Source: Proteles cristata cristata (taxonomy: Eukaryota > Chordata > Mammalia > Carnivora > Hyaenidae). From it: 64,000 bases of DNA. The position numbers and the translations under genes were made by a program. Below, in pieces: positions 47,490-58,798 of the stretch (its first letter is position 1; each line of letters starts with the position of its first letter). The stretch lies in NCBI GenBank assembly GCA_017311185.1, contig JAESUZ010001071.1, positions 558,001 through 622,000 of the forward strand. Reading direction: 5' to 3'. The notes under the pieces were generated by a model. That model was given only the letters and a program-made list of their open reading frames with translations, made no database searches and was not told the origin of the DNA.

Positions 47490-47850
47490 CCTCAAGGACA
47501 TCTACTAGAATGTTTAGAGCTGCACTATTTGTATGAGTGTAAACACAAATGCCCATAAGCTAAGATATTAAAATGCGATATATTCACATAGTAGAATAGA
47601 ATGCAGCATAAAACTGATCTACAGCTAACTACAGACAAAAATATGAATGTACCTCACAAACAACATTGTGAGAAAGAAAGCAGATAAAACAGTATGTTCA
47701 ATGTAGTTCACCTTCTCTGAAAGACAAAATCGGTAATATTAGAAGTCAAGGTAATAGCCAACTTGGAATTATTTAATGGAAAAGGGCATGAGGAAGACTT
47801 TTGGATTTGGATAATATTGTTTCTTAATCTGAGTGTTAGTTTCAAAAGGG
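47490..47850 (+). mobile_element. old L1 3' end
   Basis: 'tagagctgcactatttgtatgagtgtaaacac', 'tagaatagaatgcagcataaaac', 'tgtacctcacaaacaacattgtgagaaagaaagcag', 'attgtttcttaatctgagtgttag' is a sense L1M 3' region. Confidence 0.7.
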
Positions 47851-47864
47851 AATTCTTTCTTTTC

Positions 47865-50013
47865 TTATTAAGATATTAACTTCTTAGAGCAGTTTTAGGT
47901 TCGCAGCAAAATTGAGGGGAAGGCATAGAAATTTTCCCATATATTCACTGCTTCCACACTTGCACAAACTCCCAATTATCAACAACCCTACTAGAATGGT
48001 ACATTTGTTGCTGTTGATGAACCTACACTGACACATCATTATTGTCCAAAGTTGAAAGTTCATCTTAGGATTTGCTATTAGTGTCATGCATTCTGTGGAT
48101 TGGACAAATGGATATGGGCATGTATCAATCAGTATAGTATCACAGAGATTATTTTCAGTGCCCTAAAAATGTGCTGTGCTCCACCTTTTCTATTCCTGTA
48201 TCTTCTCAACCCCTGGCAACAACGGATCGTTTTACTATCTCTATAGTTTTGCCTCCAGAATGTTACAGAGTTAGAATCACATAGTGCATAGCCTTTTCAG
48301 ATTGGCTTATTTCACTTAGTAATATGCATTTAAGCTTACTTCATGGCTTTTCATGACTTGATAGGTAATTTCTTTTAACACTGAATAATATTCTTGGATG
48401 TAACACAGTTTATTGATCCATTCACCTACTGAAGAACATTTCAGTTGCCTTCAGTTTTGGCAATTATCAATAAAGCTGGTATAAAAAGCCATGTGCAAGA
48501 CTCTGTGTGGACATATTTTCAATTCTTGAATAAATACCGAGGAGAGTAATTAAGGATTATTTGGTATATTTAGACTATTTTTAGTTTTTTTAAGAAACTG
48601 GCAAGCTTTCTTTCAAATTGGCTGTATACTTTTACATCCCCATCAGCACTGAATGAGAATTCCTGTTGTTCCAGATACACACCAGCATTTGGTGTTGTCA
48701 GTGTTCCAAATTTTGACCATTCTATTAGATGTGTAATTTAATTGTTTTCATTTGCATTCTCCCAATAAGATATCCTGGTGAACATCTTTTACTGTGCTCA
48801 TTTGCCATCTCTATATTTTCTTCACTGAGGTGTCTGCTAAAGCCTTTGATACATTTTTTTATTGGATTGTTTGTTTTCTTACTGTTGGACTTTAAGAGTT
48901 CTTTATACTTGTTGGATAACAGTTCTTTATTAGATGTGCCTTTTGCAAACATTCCCTTCCAGTCTGTGGCTTGTCTTCTCATTCTCTTGAAATTACCTTT
49001 TATAGAGCAGAAGCTTTTAATTTAAAGATGTGTACCTTCTCAGATGTTTCTTTCATGGATTGTGCCTTTAGTGTTGTACCTAAAAAAATCATCATTGTAC
49101 TCAAGTTCATACAGGTTTTGCCTAAGTAATTTTCTGGGAATTTTATAATTTTGTGTTTCACATTTAGGTCTATAGTCCATTTTGAGTTGATTACTGTAGC
49201 TTTACAGTAAGCTGTGATTTGGGGTAGCACTAGCCCTCCAACTTTGTTCTTATCCTTAATTATTGTGTTGGTTATTCTGGGTCTTTTGTTCTTCCACATA
49301 AACTTTAGAAGTGGCTTGTCAATATCCATGAAATAATTTGTAAGGATTTTGATTGCAATTGTGGCAAATCAATAAATCAAGTTGGGAATAACCACCATCT
49401 TGACAATATTGAGTCTTCCTATTCATGAACATTGGATATCTCTCCATTTACTTTTTCTTCAATTTCACTTATCATGGTTTTATAATTTTCCTCATAAAGT
49501 TCTTGTATTTTGGTAGATTTATACTTGAATATTTATACTTGAATTTTTATTTGAATATTTCATTTTTGAGGGTGTTAATGTAAATGGTATTGTTTATCTA
49601 ATTTCAAATTCCATTTGTTCATTTTAGTATATGGGAAGTAAATGCCTTTTGTATATTAAGTTTATATCCTGCACCCTTGCTATAATAGCTTGTAGTTCCA
49701 TGTGTTTGTCAGTTCTTTCAGATTTTCTACATAGATAATCATGGCTTCTGTGAGCAAAATAGTTTTATTTCTTCATTACCAATCTGTATACCTTTTATTT
49801 CCTCTTCTTGTCTTGTTAGTGTATTGGCTAACACTACCCAAATGATGTTGAAAATGAGTCATGAGGGGGGATGCCTTTGCTTTGGACTTGATTGGTGGGA
49901 TGTTTTGGGTTGCAGATTATTTGTAGATAATATTTTTTTAAAGACATTCTTTGTCAAGTTGAGGATGTTATACTCTATTCTTAGTTTACTAAAAGTTTTA
50001 AAAAATTATTTGT
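47865..50013 (-). mobile_element. old L1 (L1M type), 3' UTR into ORF2, part 1
   Basis: Plus-strand text follows an antisense L1M: GCAGCAAAATTGAGGGGAAG, 'cctggcaacaacggatcgttttac', 'cacttagtaatatgcatttaag', 'ccaatttggtgttgtcagtg', 'ctgtggcttgtcttctcattctctt', 'ggtctatagtccattttgagttg'. Minus-strand peptides at 48725-48982 (NSKKTNNPIKKCIKGFSRHL) and 49000-49329 (DKPLLKFMWKNKRPRI) are ORF2 C-terminal pieces in broken frames. Further along it enters the region upstream of that. Confidence 0.88.
48725..49329 (-). pseudogene. L1 ORF2 fragments (dead)
   Basis: Two open pieces separated by a frame change near 48990. The upstream one (49329 to 49000) has the KFMWKNKRPRI and KNKVGGLVLPQI landmarks of the ORF2 region after the reverse transcriptase. 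The downstream one (48982 to 48725) has TNNPIKK and SEENIEMANEHSKRC. Both are far more diverged than the ORF2 remnant at 17.3 kb, in keeping with an older subfamily. Confidence 0.85.
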
Positions 50014-50228
50014 GGGGTATCTGGGTGGCTCAGTCGGTTAAGCATCTGACTTCAGCTCAGGTCATGATCTCACGGCTTCTGAGTTCGAGCCCTGGGTCCC
50101 ACTCTGTGCTGACAGCTCAGAGCCTGGAGCCTGGTTCAGATTCTGTGTTCTCTCACTCCGCCCCTCACCCACTCATGCTCTGTCTTTTTCTCTCTCTTAA
50201 GAATAAATAAAATATTTTTTTAAAAATT
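50014..50228 (+). mobile_element. SINEC splitting the old L1
   Basis: GGGGTATCTGGGTGGCTCAG head, 'tcaggtcatgatctcacggcttctgagttcgagccc', 'gctgacagctcagagcctggagcc', AAGAATAAATAAAATATT tail. L1 sequence continues on both sides. The 128-codon plus frame 49824-50210 is a fusion of antisense L1 with SINE, not a gene. Confidence 0.93.
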
Positions 50229-50575
50229 AAAAAAATCACTTATAAGCAGTGGAATTTGTAAAAAAAATTGTATTATTGATCGATTACATTAATTGATTTA
50301 TAACTTTTGAAACAGTCTCAATGGTATATATCTAAGATAAATCCCACTTGGTTATGCTGTATAACTGTTTTGTACATTGCCTGATTCAATTTGCTAACAT
50401 TTTATTGAGGATTTTTGCATCTAGAAGAGATATTGGTCTGTAGTTTTTTTGTTTTTTTTTCTTTTAATGTCCTTGTCTGGGTTTGGTGTTAGGATAATGC
50501 TGGACTCATATAATGAGTTAGGAAATATTCCATTTGCTTCTAACTCCTGGCAGAAATTGTAAAGTTACCTATACA
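50229..50575 (-). mobile_element. old L1 ORF2 region, part 2
   Basis: 'ttgctaacattttattgaggatttttgcatctag', 'ttggtctgtagttttttt', 'gtccttgtctgggtttggtgttaggataatgctggactcata' are antisense to the ORF2 reverse transcriptase region. The element is cut off near 50575. Confidence 0.85.
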
Positions 50576-51069
50576 TATTAATGTAAAAAGATATTCTTAT
50601 AAATAAATAGGTTACAAAAAAGGAGTGGTATGGGAAAGTGAAGGTAGTGCATGTGCTATGATCCCATTTGTGTTAAAAATGGATTTTTAATATATATTTC
50701 CAATTCTCCTTTTAAAAAATATTCTGAGGAGGTTATACCCCCCAGCTCCTTTTTTGAGTACTCTGAGCTCAGTTGTAGGTCATGCAGACATTTGTACAGT
50801 CACTTTTAATCAACTGAAGATATTGATGGAAATTCCTAACTTGACACAGTGTCAAAATTTGTCCCCTTTTCCCCATTTGGACCTCCTTCAATCTGTAATC
50901 CAGCAATGGAGAGGAAAGATGGGGTTGTACTGGATCTCTACTCTCCTCCAATCACTTTCTTTCCTTTTTTTTTTTTAGCAGCCTGTTCTTTCCCAGATAC
51001 AGTAGGGAAGTTGGGAGAGAATGGATGAAATGCAATGAAATATACAGCACTGTGGGCCTGGAAGATGGT
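50576..51069. other. unassigned stretch
   Basis: Small antisense-overlapping frames near 50754-50978; no repeat or gene recognised. Confidence 0.4.
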
Positions 51070-51215
51070 TAAAGGTGGTCCTTCCCTAAACCCTGAGCTT
51101 CATGTGATATTCCTGCAATGTTTATCTGCTGGGGTCACCTGGTGTCTTAAAAAAGATCAATTTTATTGGACCCTAAGTGACCATAAGGTGATTCTCTCAC
51201 CTATGTGTCCCTCAC
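51070..51215 (+). mobile_element. MER5-like hAT fragment (weak)
   Basis: 'ctggggtcacctggtgtcttaaaa' and 'ataaggtgattctctcacc' resemble the two ends of MER5-type elements ('atcacctgg...' and '...aggtgattctgat'). Confidence 0.4.
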
Positions 51216-51849
51216 TGCCAAAGTAATATCTTTTCTAATATCCTGACAATATTCTTTCCATTTTCTCCATTTTTCTGTATTCTCCAAGTGAATTATGGGG
51301 TTCAAAAGCCATACTATTCTTCTCATTTTCTGTAATAAATTTCATATATATATATAACTGTGGTATTTGGTACTGTACAATATTAACTTTAACATCCTGG
51401 TCTCTACTTTATGAGCAACTCATCAAAAATGGAGGCAGAGATAATCCAATATTGGTATCATTGGGTAAACTCCTGTGCTTATATGCACTCCACTACAAGA
51501 CTTTGTGGTTACACTGTTGATAGGTTTTACATGAGTAACATGGGACAGAGTTTACAGTATCAAGGATAACTTTTACTTTTTTAAAATATAATTTTGGTTA
51601 CTTTAAATTATTTTTGCACTTTGAACATCTGTTATTCTAAACAATATCATCATCTTCTTCATCAATTATATATTAAGATAAACACAAATGAATGAATAAA
51701 AATATGATCACAGCTTTTCCAACAAGTCCTAAACTTTAAGTCTCAGAATTATGCTAATGTTAAGATATCCTGACCCTCTACTTGCTTGGTGAAGAGCTGC
51801 TGAGCTATATAATGTATTCTTCAGATCTTCCTCAGAATAAATACTGCTT
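51216..51849. other. AT-rich unassigned stretch
   Basis: A short (TA)n lies at about 51343-51356. Nothing else recognised. Confidence 0.4.
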
Positions 51850-51857
51850 TCACTCTT

Positions 51858-52069
51858 TTTACAATTTTTTTTAATGTTTTATTTATTTCTGAAAGAGAGA
51901 GAGAGCAAGGGAGGTTCAGAGAGAGAGAGGGAGACACAGAATCTGAAGCAGTCTCCAGGCTCTGAGCTGTCAGCACAGAGTCCGATGCGGGGCTCAAACC
52001 CACTAAACATGAGATCATGACCTGAGCCAAAGTTGGAAGCTTAACCGACTAAGCCACCCAGGCGCCCCA
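51858..52069 (-). mobile_element. SINEC
   Basis: Antisense head AAGCCACCCAGGCGCCCC, GGGGCTCAAACCC B box, GA-rich body, TTTAATGTTTTATTTATTTC tail. Target duplication TCACTCTT at 51850-51857 and 52070-52077. Confidence 0.94.
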
Positions 52070-52369
52070 TCACTCTTCATAGGAACCATTGGGCAAATGA
52101 ATACTGAAAGTGTTTGTCTCTTCCTCTTTTGGAAGAGGACCATACCTCTCTATGTTGAAAATCTTGTCTTCTTTACCTGTAGTTCTTATTAGCCACTTCC
52201 AACAACCACCTTTCTCATTTTGTTCACTCTAAGATACATCAGCCATTCTATAATCACTTTGTGTGGGTTTTATATTGACTGAGATTGATAATGACTGAAT
52301 GTTACCTAGGTTTTTCAAAACTCAGGCATGTGTGTCAAAGGCCATGAGACACAGCAAGATGCACATAAT

Positions 52370-52550
52370 AACAGATTTATGTTTCAAGCACTCTTTAAAG
52401 CGCTTTATTTATACAATTCATTTAATCCTTGTAACAAACCTACAAGGAAATAATTAAAGTCTCCTTATTTCATAGAAGAGACTAAGGCACAGAACGATGA
52501 AAATACCTCACCCAAGATCTCAGAGCTAGTGGAGGAAAGAGAGTCCTAGC
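52370..52550 (-). mobile_element. MIR SINE, antisense
   Basis: 'caagcactctttaaagcgctttatttatac', 'tcatttaatccttgtaacaaacc', 'gagactaaggcacagaac', 'ctcacccaagatctcagagctagtgg'. Confidence 0.8.
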
Positions 52551-53434
52551 AGGTACACAAGTGGTCTTCTACAAAATACTTGATTTTCACAGGGAGGCTA
52601 TACTACTCCTAATTACAGGGACGTTTGGTGAAACTGCTTTTCCTAACAATAGAGAGAGATATAATGAATACTTAATTAAATGCCACTGAAGGTTAGTATA
52701 CCTCTATGATCAATATTTTCCTCAACGTCTATATGCAGATATGACAAGGTGAAACAAAAAGCAAATTAATCAGTAAAAAGTAGCATTTTTCAACTCAATG
52801 GTTATACCTCTTATGAGACAGAATGACCAGTTTCAAAGCACATGACTAGAGGCACATGTAGATTTAATTTTTTTTTTTTTTAGTTTTTAAATTTCACAAA
52901 GCAAGTACATTTAATTTCCCCTCAGGTTTTATATCAGTTAAACAGCTGAAACAATGTTCCATGAGAATATTATTTCAACTGAGAACATCTGCAATGGAAT
53001 GGAACATCTTTTTTCCCCAAGTGTTCATGTTAAGCCTACAAGAGGTATCTGACATTTTCTTTCAAATCTGTAAAATATTTCTATATTATTTAACACTTAT
53101 CATGTATACCTCTAGTTTTAGTAATAAGCTGATTTGAAAAATGTCCTCAAAACTTTTGCATCATTACAGATAGGATATTATTCAAATAATTGATGCTCAA
53201 GAAATACCCTTTTAAGTGCTTTTTCATAGTGATGATTCCAGTTTTCCATAAATAAGCAAAATTACTCTGTGATGGTTTTCCTGTATTTATTTGTCACTGA
53301 TTCATTCTTTGCTTTATTACTGAGCTCAGCACTGTTCAAACAAATATCATTGAGATAACTTCATCTAAATCCAGTTTTATTTCTCTTGACTGTTTTACCT
53401 ATCTTGTGTTGTTCTATCTGACTGATTCGTGGCA
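52551..53434. other. AT-rich unassigned stretch
   Basis: No repeat family or gene recognised. Confidence 0.4.
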
Positions 53435-53605
53435 TAGTTAAAAGCTTGCTTTGGAGCCATCTATTTCTCCCCTGTTGCCTGTCTTAGAGAATTCATTTAT
53501 TATCTTTCAGTGTTAGTTTTCTCATTCATAACTAGGAGGAAAAATTCTAACTTACAAGGTTATTTTAATGATTAGAAACCTCCTATCTCAAATGTACTTC
53601 ACAGC
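53435..53605 (+). mobile_element. MIR SINE fragment
   Basis: 'gcttgctttggagccatct', 'tcagtgttagttttctcattcataactagg' and 'acaaggttattttaatgattag' follow the sense MIR at moderate decay. A 103-codon frame starting here (53568-53879) is not recognised as a gene. Confidence 0.5.
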
Positions 53606-54174
53606 ACCAATTCATAGCAGGAATCAACTAGCAGAAATTATCACTAGCTACACCACCATGTCCATAATCACCATCGTTATCATCACTTTGGTTCTAACTA
53701 ATTTTTTTCATTATACTATAAACACAAAAGGCCCTGATTCAATGAAAAATGATGTAAAAGAGAACTATTTTCATGTTATATTTCTAAACATAGATTCCAT
53801 ATCATTTCAAAAGTTTGAGAGCAATAGTCTCAACCTTACTATAATCCCCTTACTGCAAGAGTCAAGTGATACCCAATGAAATCACAGAAATTGGCCGAAA
53901 CATATTGATAATGAACTGAAAATGTTAAGAAATTATTTGGAAACATATAGCGATCTGACTTTTTTTAAATCTGATTTCAGATTGTTAGGATTTTAATAAA
54001 ACATCGTCTCTATGACAGAGGATCTTGAGTTTAAAAGCCCCAAATCCTTTATTCACTCCAGAAGCTAAAGTTCATCTCTTCTTACTTTCCTTGTTCTACT
54101 GGTTAGAATCTGGATGACATTATAAAATAATTACTTCTACCTTCTTTTGCTTGTTTTTAATATTTTTAATTTTA

Positions 54175-54390
54175 ATTTTTTTTAAATTTTTTTTATTTAT
54201 TTCTAGGAGAGAGAGAGAGAGAGCGTGGGCAGGGGAGGGTCAGAGAGAGAGGGAGTCACAGACTGAAACAGGCTCCAGGCTCTGATGGCAGTCAGCACAG
54301 AGCCCGATGCGGGGCTCGAACCCACGAACCGCGAGATCATGACCTAAGCGAAAGTCGGACGCTTAACCGACTAAGCCACCCAGGTGCCCC
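54175..54390 (-). mobile_element. SINEC, young copy
   Basis: Antisense head AAGCCACCCAGGTGCCCC, GGGGCTCGAACCCACGAACC, GAGATCATGACCTAAGCG, GA-rich body. Perfect 16-base target duplication AATATTTTTAATTTTA at 54159-54174 and 54391-54406. Shares the unusual CCTAAGCGAAAGTCGGACGC with the copies at 6.8 kb and 62.1 kb. Confidence 0.96.
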
Positions 54391-54718
54391 AATATTTTTA
54401 ATTTTATAACCATTGAACTCATATTTCTTTTGCTATAAATTCATATATATCCATTGGGTAAAAAATAAACTTTATCTTGTGATTAAAGAATTGTGTGCTT
54501 CTAAAATATCGAATTGTATGTCAAAATCTTACATTAGGATGAAATCATAACCAGAACACAGACAATTGTAAAATGTATTACTAGGGCTTTGTGATCTACT
54601 TTTGGAAACAATGGGTAAATATTTTATTTAAAAGAAACACTACACTTCTAATTACACACATATTATTACTTTTTTGAGCAAAATATTCAAGACTATGATT
54701 ATAAAATGATTTACAATG

Positions 54719-54902
54719 GAGCACCTGGGTGTCTCAGTCAGCTAAATGTCTGACTGTTGATTTCAGCTAAGATCATGATCTCACAATTCATGGGATTGAG
54801 CCCTGCCTCAGGTTCTGTGCTGACAGCATGGAGCCTGTTTGGGATTCTCTCTCACCTTCTCTTTCTGCCCCTCCCCCCCAATAAATAAACTTTAAAATTA
54901 TT
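54719..54902 (+). mobile_element. SINEC, older copy
   Basis: GGAGCACCTGGGTGTCTCAG head, 'cagctaagatcatgatctcac', 'ggattgagccctgcctcagg', CCAATAAATAAACTTT tail. A decayed target duplication AAAATGATT / AAAATGACT lies at 54703-54711 and 54904-54912. Confidence 0.92.
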
Positions 54903-54912
54903 TAAAATGACT

Positions 54913-56157
54913 ATCTTTTAAAGTAATTTATCTGGTTTAAATTATTAATTCTTTCAGGCAATGTAAATATAATGCCCAATTCCAAATAAAACAAAATAAA
55001 ATTATGAACTAAATTATTTTCCTTTTTCTTAGAAAAAATAAATGATTATAATCTATTTTCAACATTTACTTTTAAAATTTTAGATAGAGAATCTCCATTT
55101 AAATGAAATTGTGTGTATGGAATATCTTCTAGTTATTCTAGTATTATTTCCGTTATTAGAGATACTACAAATAGCTCCAATTTTTCACAATGGTATAGCA
55201 TTTTATTTTCTTAAGTCTGTATTTCTATAATCTGTGTTTGTCAGATGAGTTTATCATAGAGCATAATGGCACTACCTGTTACAAATACAAATTGCCACAT
55301 AGATATGCACAGATTGCAAAGCCAAATGAAAAGGAATGCTCAGAAATGGGGCAAAAATTTATTTTCTTAGTCTTAATGGTGCTGTAAAAAAATAAAGCCA
55401 TGAACAATTTTTTTGATCTATTTTTCCTTCCTAACTTGGAAACTTTGAATGAAAACTTCCAGCTAGAAATCAACATAGTAATATGATTGAGGGATATTTC
55501 TTGGCCTTTGTTAAATGAAAATAATCTAATAACTAATAAACTCTCATATATCATTAAGATTTCAACACAGTTATCTTTTCTCCTTTGTATGGCCTTACCC
55601 CAAACTATTGAAGTGAGCATCTTTGCCCCTGTGGTCTCTTCTTTTTCTTTTTACTTTTTTTAATTAATTGGGTCATTTTTGGACTCTGGATATCTTTTTT
55701 ATTTTAATTGCATGTTCTATTGTTAAGCCTTTACTTTCATTGATAAGAAACTATTTTTAAAAAAAAATAATAGAAGGAAGGCTCTGAAGAGCAATAGACA
55801 GATTGGCTCATTACTGCTGGTTGTAAAGTATTATGGTGCACAGATTTCTCAGACAAGGGCAGATGATTTATCTGTAAAAAACTTCAACCTTTCATGTTCT
55901 ACATTCAAATTCCAGAAGAATGGATAGTAAAAAATACACAATCCCCAACAAACAGCCAAGACAAATTGGTAGACGCAAGCACTCATTACTTTATCTGTTC
56001 CTATTGTTTATTTCAATGAAAAGAATGAAAACAATTCTCTCTGAAAAAGAACTTAGGATTGTATGTAGAACATAGAACTGAAACTAGAAGAATGCATGAT
56101 TTTTCTTAACTTTTGACATGCACTATTTAGAGTTCCTGCTTGAGTGGGACTAATTGT
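54913..56157. other. AT-rich unassigned stretch
   Basis: The 113-codon minus frame 55279-55620 has no family or motif. No repeat recognised. Confidence 0.4.
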
Positions 56158-56207
56158 CTCAGAAGTTTAGAACTTGACACACTGAGGTCAAGTTCTAAAC
56201 TTCTGAG
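56158..56207. repeat. perfect 21-bp inverted repeat (hairpin)
   Basis: Left arm 56158-56178 (starts CTCAGAAGTTT) and right arm 56187-56207 (ends AAACTTCTGAG) are exact reverse complements around an 8-base spacer. No similarity to any of the repeat families in the window. Confidence 0.97.
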
Positions 56208-56439
56208 TTTGACTTCTAGGTTGGTCACCTAGCTTCATTCTGGAACCAAGGTAAATTAATTTTTGCCAAGAAATATTAACTATGACATCATTTGGGAACT
56301 AAAGTAGCCTCTTTGATTTTCACATGAAGTCTAGACAGGTTACTCAATTCTTAAATTAATCCATTGCAGGGTGAGGTCAAGAACAACGGCCTGTTAAACG
56401 CACAGAACCTAACTTATTTTGTGCATAAAATCAGGAAGG

Positions 56440-56505
56440 ATTGTGTGAGAGAGAGGGAGAGAGGGAGAAGGAGGAGGTAGAGGGGAGAGAGAAAGAGAGA
56501 CAAAT
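56440..56505. repeat. GA-rich simple repeat
   Basis: GAGAGAGAGGGAGAGAGGG and related purine blocks, not attached to a recognisable SINE. Confidence 0.9.
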
Positions 56506-56777
56506 TCGGAAAGTGGCAGTCAAATTGGCAGGATAGCAATAGTTATCCATTCATTCATTCATTGGGAAATGTCTGTGAAGCTCTTATAACCAGCTCTGTG
56601 GTGTGACAGGTTTTGAGAAGGAAACGGATCAGATCTCTAACTTGAGATGTTCCTTATTGATGGGATTGCTATAGATCAGAGGGATTTTTGCAATGGGTTT
56701 ACCTAGAAGAAGAAGAGTATAGTTAAGTTCCCTTTGAAGAGTTCCTCCTGCTGGTGCCCAAGTTGAAAATTTTTAGT

Positions 56778-56847
56778 AGCCTATCTACAAGGGGCCTAAT
56801 GGGGAGAGCATCAGCCTATCTACAAGGGGCCTAATGGGGAGAGCATC
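56778..56847. repeat. 35-bp perfect tandem duplication
   Basis: Two identical adjacent 35-base units (56778-56812 and 56813-56847), each AGCCTATCTACAAGG...GGAGAGCATC. A third partial start (AGCT) follows. Confidence 0.98.
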
Positions 56848-56940
56848 AGCTCATACATGTACTTATCTGGGATAGCAGACACATAGTTTAGCACTTTGTT
56901 TTCTATATTTTTCAGACTCCTTAGAAAATTCAACCTTATT

Positions 56941-57129
56941 GGGGCACCTGGGTGGCTCAGTCAGTTAAGCCTCTGACTTCAGCTCAAGTCATGATCTCAT
57001 GATTTGTGAGTTCAAGCTCCACATTGGACTCTCTGCTGTCAGCACAGAGCCCACTTCAGATGCTCTGTGCTCCTCTCCCTCTGCCCATCCTTCACACTCT
57101 CTCTTTTTCAAAAATAAATAAACATTTAA
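56941..57129 (+). mobile_element. SINEC
   Basis: GGGGCACCTGGGTGGCTCAG head, 'caagtcatgatctcatgatttgtgagttcaagc', CAAAAATAAATAAACATTT tail. Target duplication AAAATTCAACCTTATT (56925-56940) and AAAATTTAACATTATT (57130-57145), two differences. Confidence 0.95.
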
Positions 57130-57145
57130 AAAATTTAACATTATT

Positions 57146-57260
57146 GTTACAATGTTATAAAGAGTTTAAACAACTTGCCTAAGGTCATCAAATGTGTAAG
57201 TGGTAAAATTATAATCAGAACTTGGATAATCTGAATACTGGCCCTGTGCTATTCCTCTGA
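57146..57260 (-). mobile_element. MIR SINE fragment
   Basis: 'gtttaaacaacttgcctaaggtcatcaaatgtgtaagtgg' is the antisense MIR core ('cttgcccaaggtcacac..ctagtaagtgg'). Confidence 0.7.
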
Positions 57261-57384
57261 CACTATTCTGATATTAGGGTGTTGCTAATGTCTCCAAATG
57301 TGCTGTCTTCTTTTTAAATGAAATCAAAATAAATTGTTGTGAATTAGAGCTGTAAGATTCAATATTACCCATTTATTTAGAGCA

Positions 57385-57560
57385 TATTTTACCAAGTTTC
57401 TGTGCTAAGTATTTCATAATAATTAACTAATTTAATTGTCACAATGATCTGAAAAATAAATTCTTTACCTGACAGTTTCAGAAAATTCAGGCTTATAGAG
57501 TTTGTGTAACTTACTAGTTGCCTGGCTTTGACTAACTGGTGGAATTGAAACTTAAATTTT
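57385..57560 (-). mobile_element. MIR SINE, antisense
   Basis: 'gtttctgtgctaagtatttcataataattaactaatttaattgtcac', 'gaaaattcaggcttatagag', 'gtaacttactagttgcctgg' follow reversed MIR. Confidence 0.65.
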
Positions 57561-57959
57561 GGTTACTTCAATGCCAAAGAATGTGTTTGGAAAAGATGCA
57601 ATTATTTTAGCTCTTTCAGTTATAAACCCTTAGTGTTGTCTATAAATGTCATGCCAACATAAAACATTGCAAAACACCATTCTACACATTCTCTTTCACA
57701 CAAAATACTAAGCGAGTAGAGCAAGTAAGTTATTGAATGAAGCGAACAAAGAACACAGGGGAAGATGAAAATGAATTCATGGCTTCAGTAGCCAAGAGAG
57801 CTGTGTCAGAGAAGATGGAAGACAGGAAGTGAGGAAGACAGAAAAACTGTGCCAAATGGCTGGAGATGCTTTTGCTCATGTTAGGGTGAAAGGCTTTAGC
57901 TACAAACTGTTCACTCCAAAGTAGAACACACCTAGGGAGACATTGAACTTATTTCCACA

Positions 57960-58052
57960 TTTAGCTTATTCCTATATTTTATTTTACTTTGTTTTGTAAA
58001 GGTAGTTCAAGTTAAACAATGAATTTCTTTTTTAGCTTATTCCTATATTTTA
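57960..58052. repeat. 22-bp direct repeat with 49-bp spacer
   Basis: The string beginning TTTAGCTTATTCC occurs identically at 57960-57981 and 58031-58052. Confidence 0.95.
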
Positions 58053-58416
58053 ATGTTCAATAATAAAAAGTGATTTTGTATTACGCTTTGAAAATAAAAG
58101 GTGAGTCCATGGAATAATGAGACCTGTAACTTTTATATCTATACTCATGCCATCTTTGCCAATAATGGTCCATTGACACTGTTTCATGTTGGTATCTCCA
58201 CACAGAACCTTAAACATTTGCGACCTGTTCAAAACCAAAAAGGCACAAGATAAAAATAACTAGATTCCAGCTTTATATCTCCACAAACACGGTATAAATG
58301 TCCCTCTATTTAGTCTGTTATCCAGTATATTCAGTAATGTGGAAACATGATGACAAGGCTTTTTTAATGCAGGTATATGCTCATTATTAGAAAAACAATG
58401 AAAATGGCCATGCTTG

Positions 58417-58630
58417 GGGTGACTGGGTGGCTCAGCTGGCTAAGTGTCAAACCCTTACTTCTGGCTCTGGTTATGATCTCACAGTCATGAGTTGAAACCC
58501 TATATCGAGCTCTGCCTCAAGCCCCATGTAGGGCTCTGTGCTGGGCTTAGTGTTGTCTCTATCCCTCTCCTTCTGTCCCTTCTCTGCTAGCATACTCTTG
58601 AAAGAAAGAAAGAAAGAAAGAAGAAAGAAA

Positions 58631-58663
<33 letters not shown>

Positions 58664-58714
58664 AAAGAAAGAAAGAAAGAAAGAAAAAGGAGAAGGAAGG
58701 AAGGAAGGTAGGTA

Positions 58715-58798
<84 letters not shown>
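58417..58798 (+). mobile_element. old SINEC with about 200-bp (GAAA)n/(GA)n tail
   Basis: GGGTGACTGGGTGGCTCAGC head, 'ggttatgatctcacagtcatgagttgaaaccc' and 'tgtagggctctgtgctgggc' body. It then has GAAA, GAAGGAAG, GGTAGGTA and GA units from about 58600. Flanks GGCCATGCTTG (58406-58416) and GGCTATGTTTA (58799-58809) are a decayed target duplication enclosing SINE plus microsatellite. The 80-codon Ser/Phe/Leu frame on the minus strand is an artefact. Confidence 0.88.

Noticed and set aside
56158..56207. The 56.16-kb hairpin as a microRNA precursor
   Set aside because: Perfect 21-bp pairing with an 8-base loop is shorter than a usual pre-miRNA stem and lacks bulges. A template-switch duplication explains it more simply. 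Reported as a finding without the miRNA claim.
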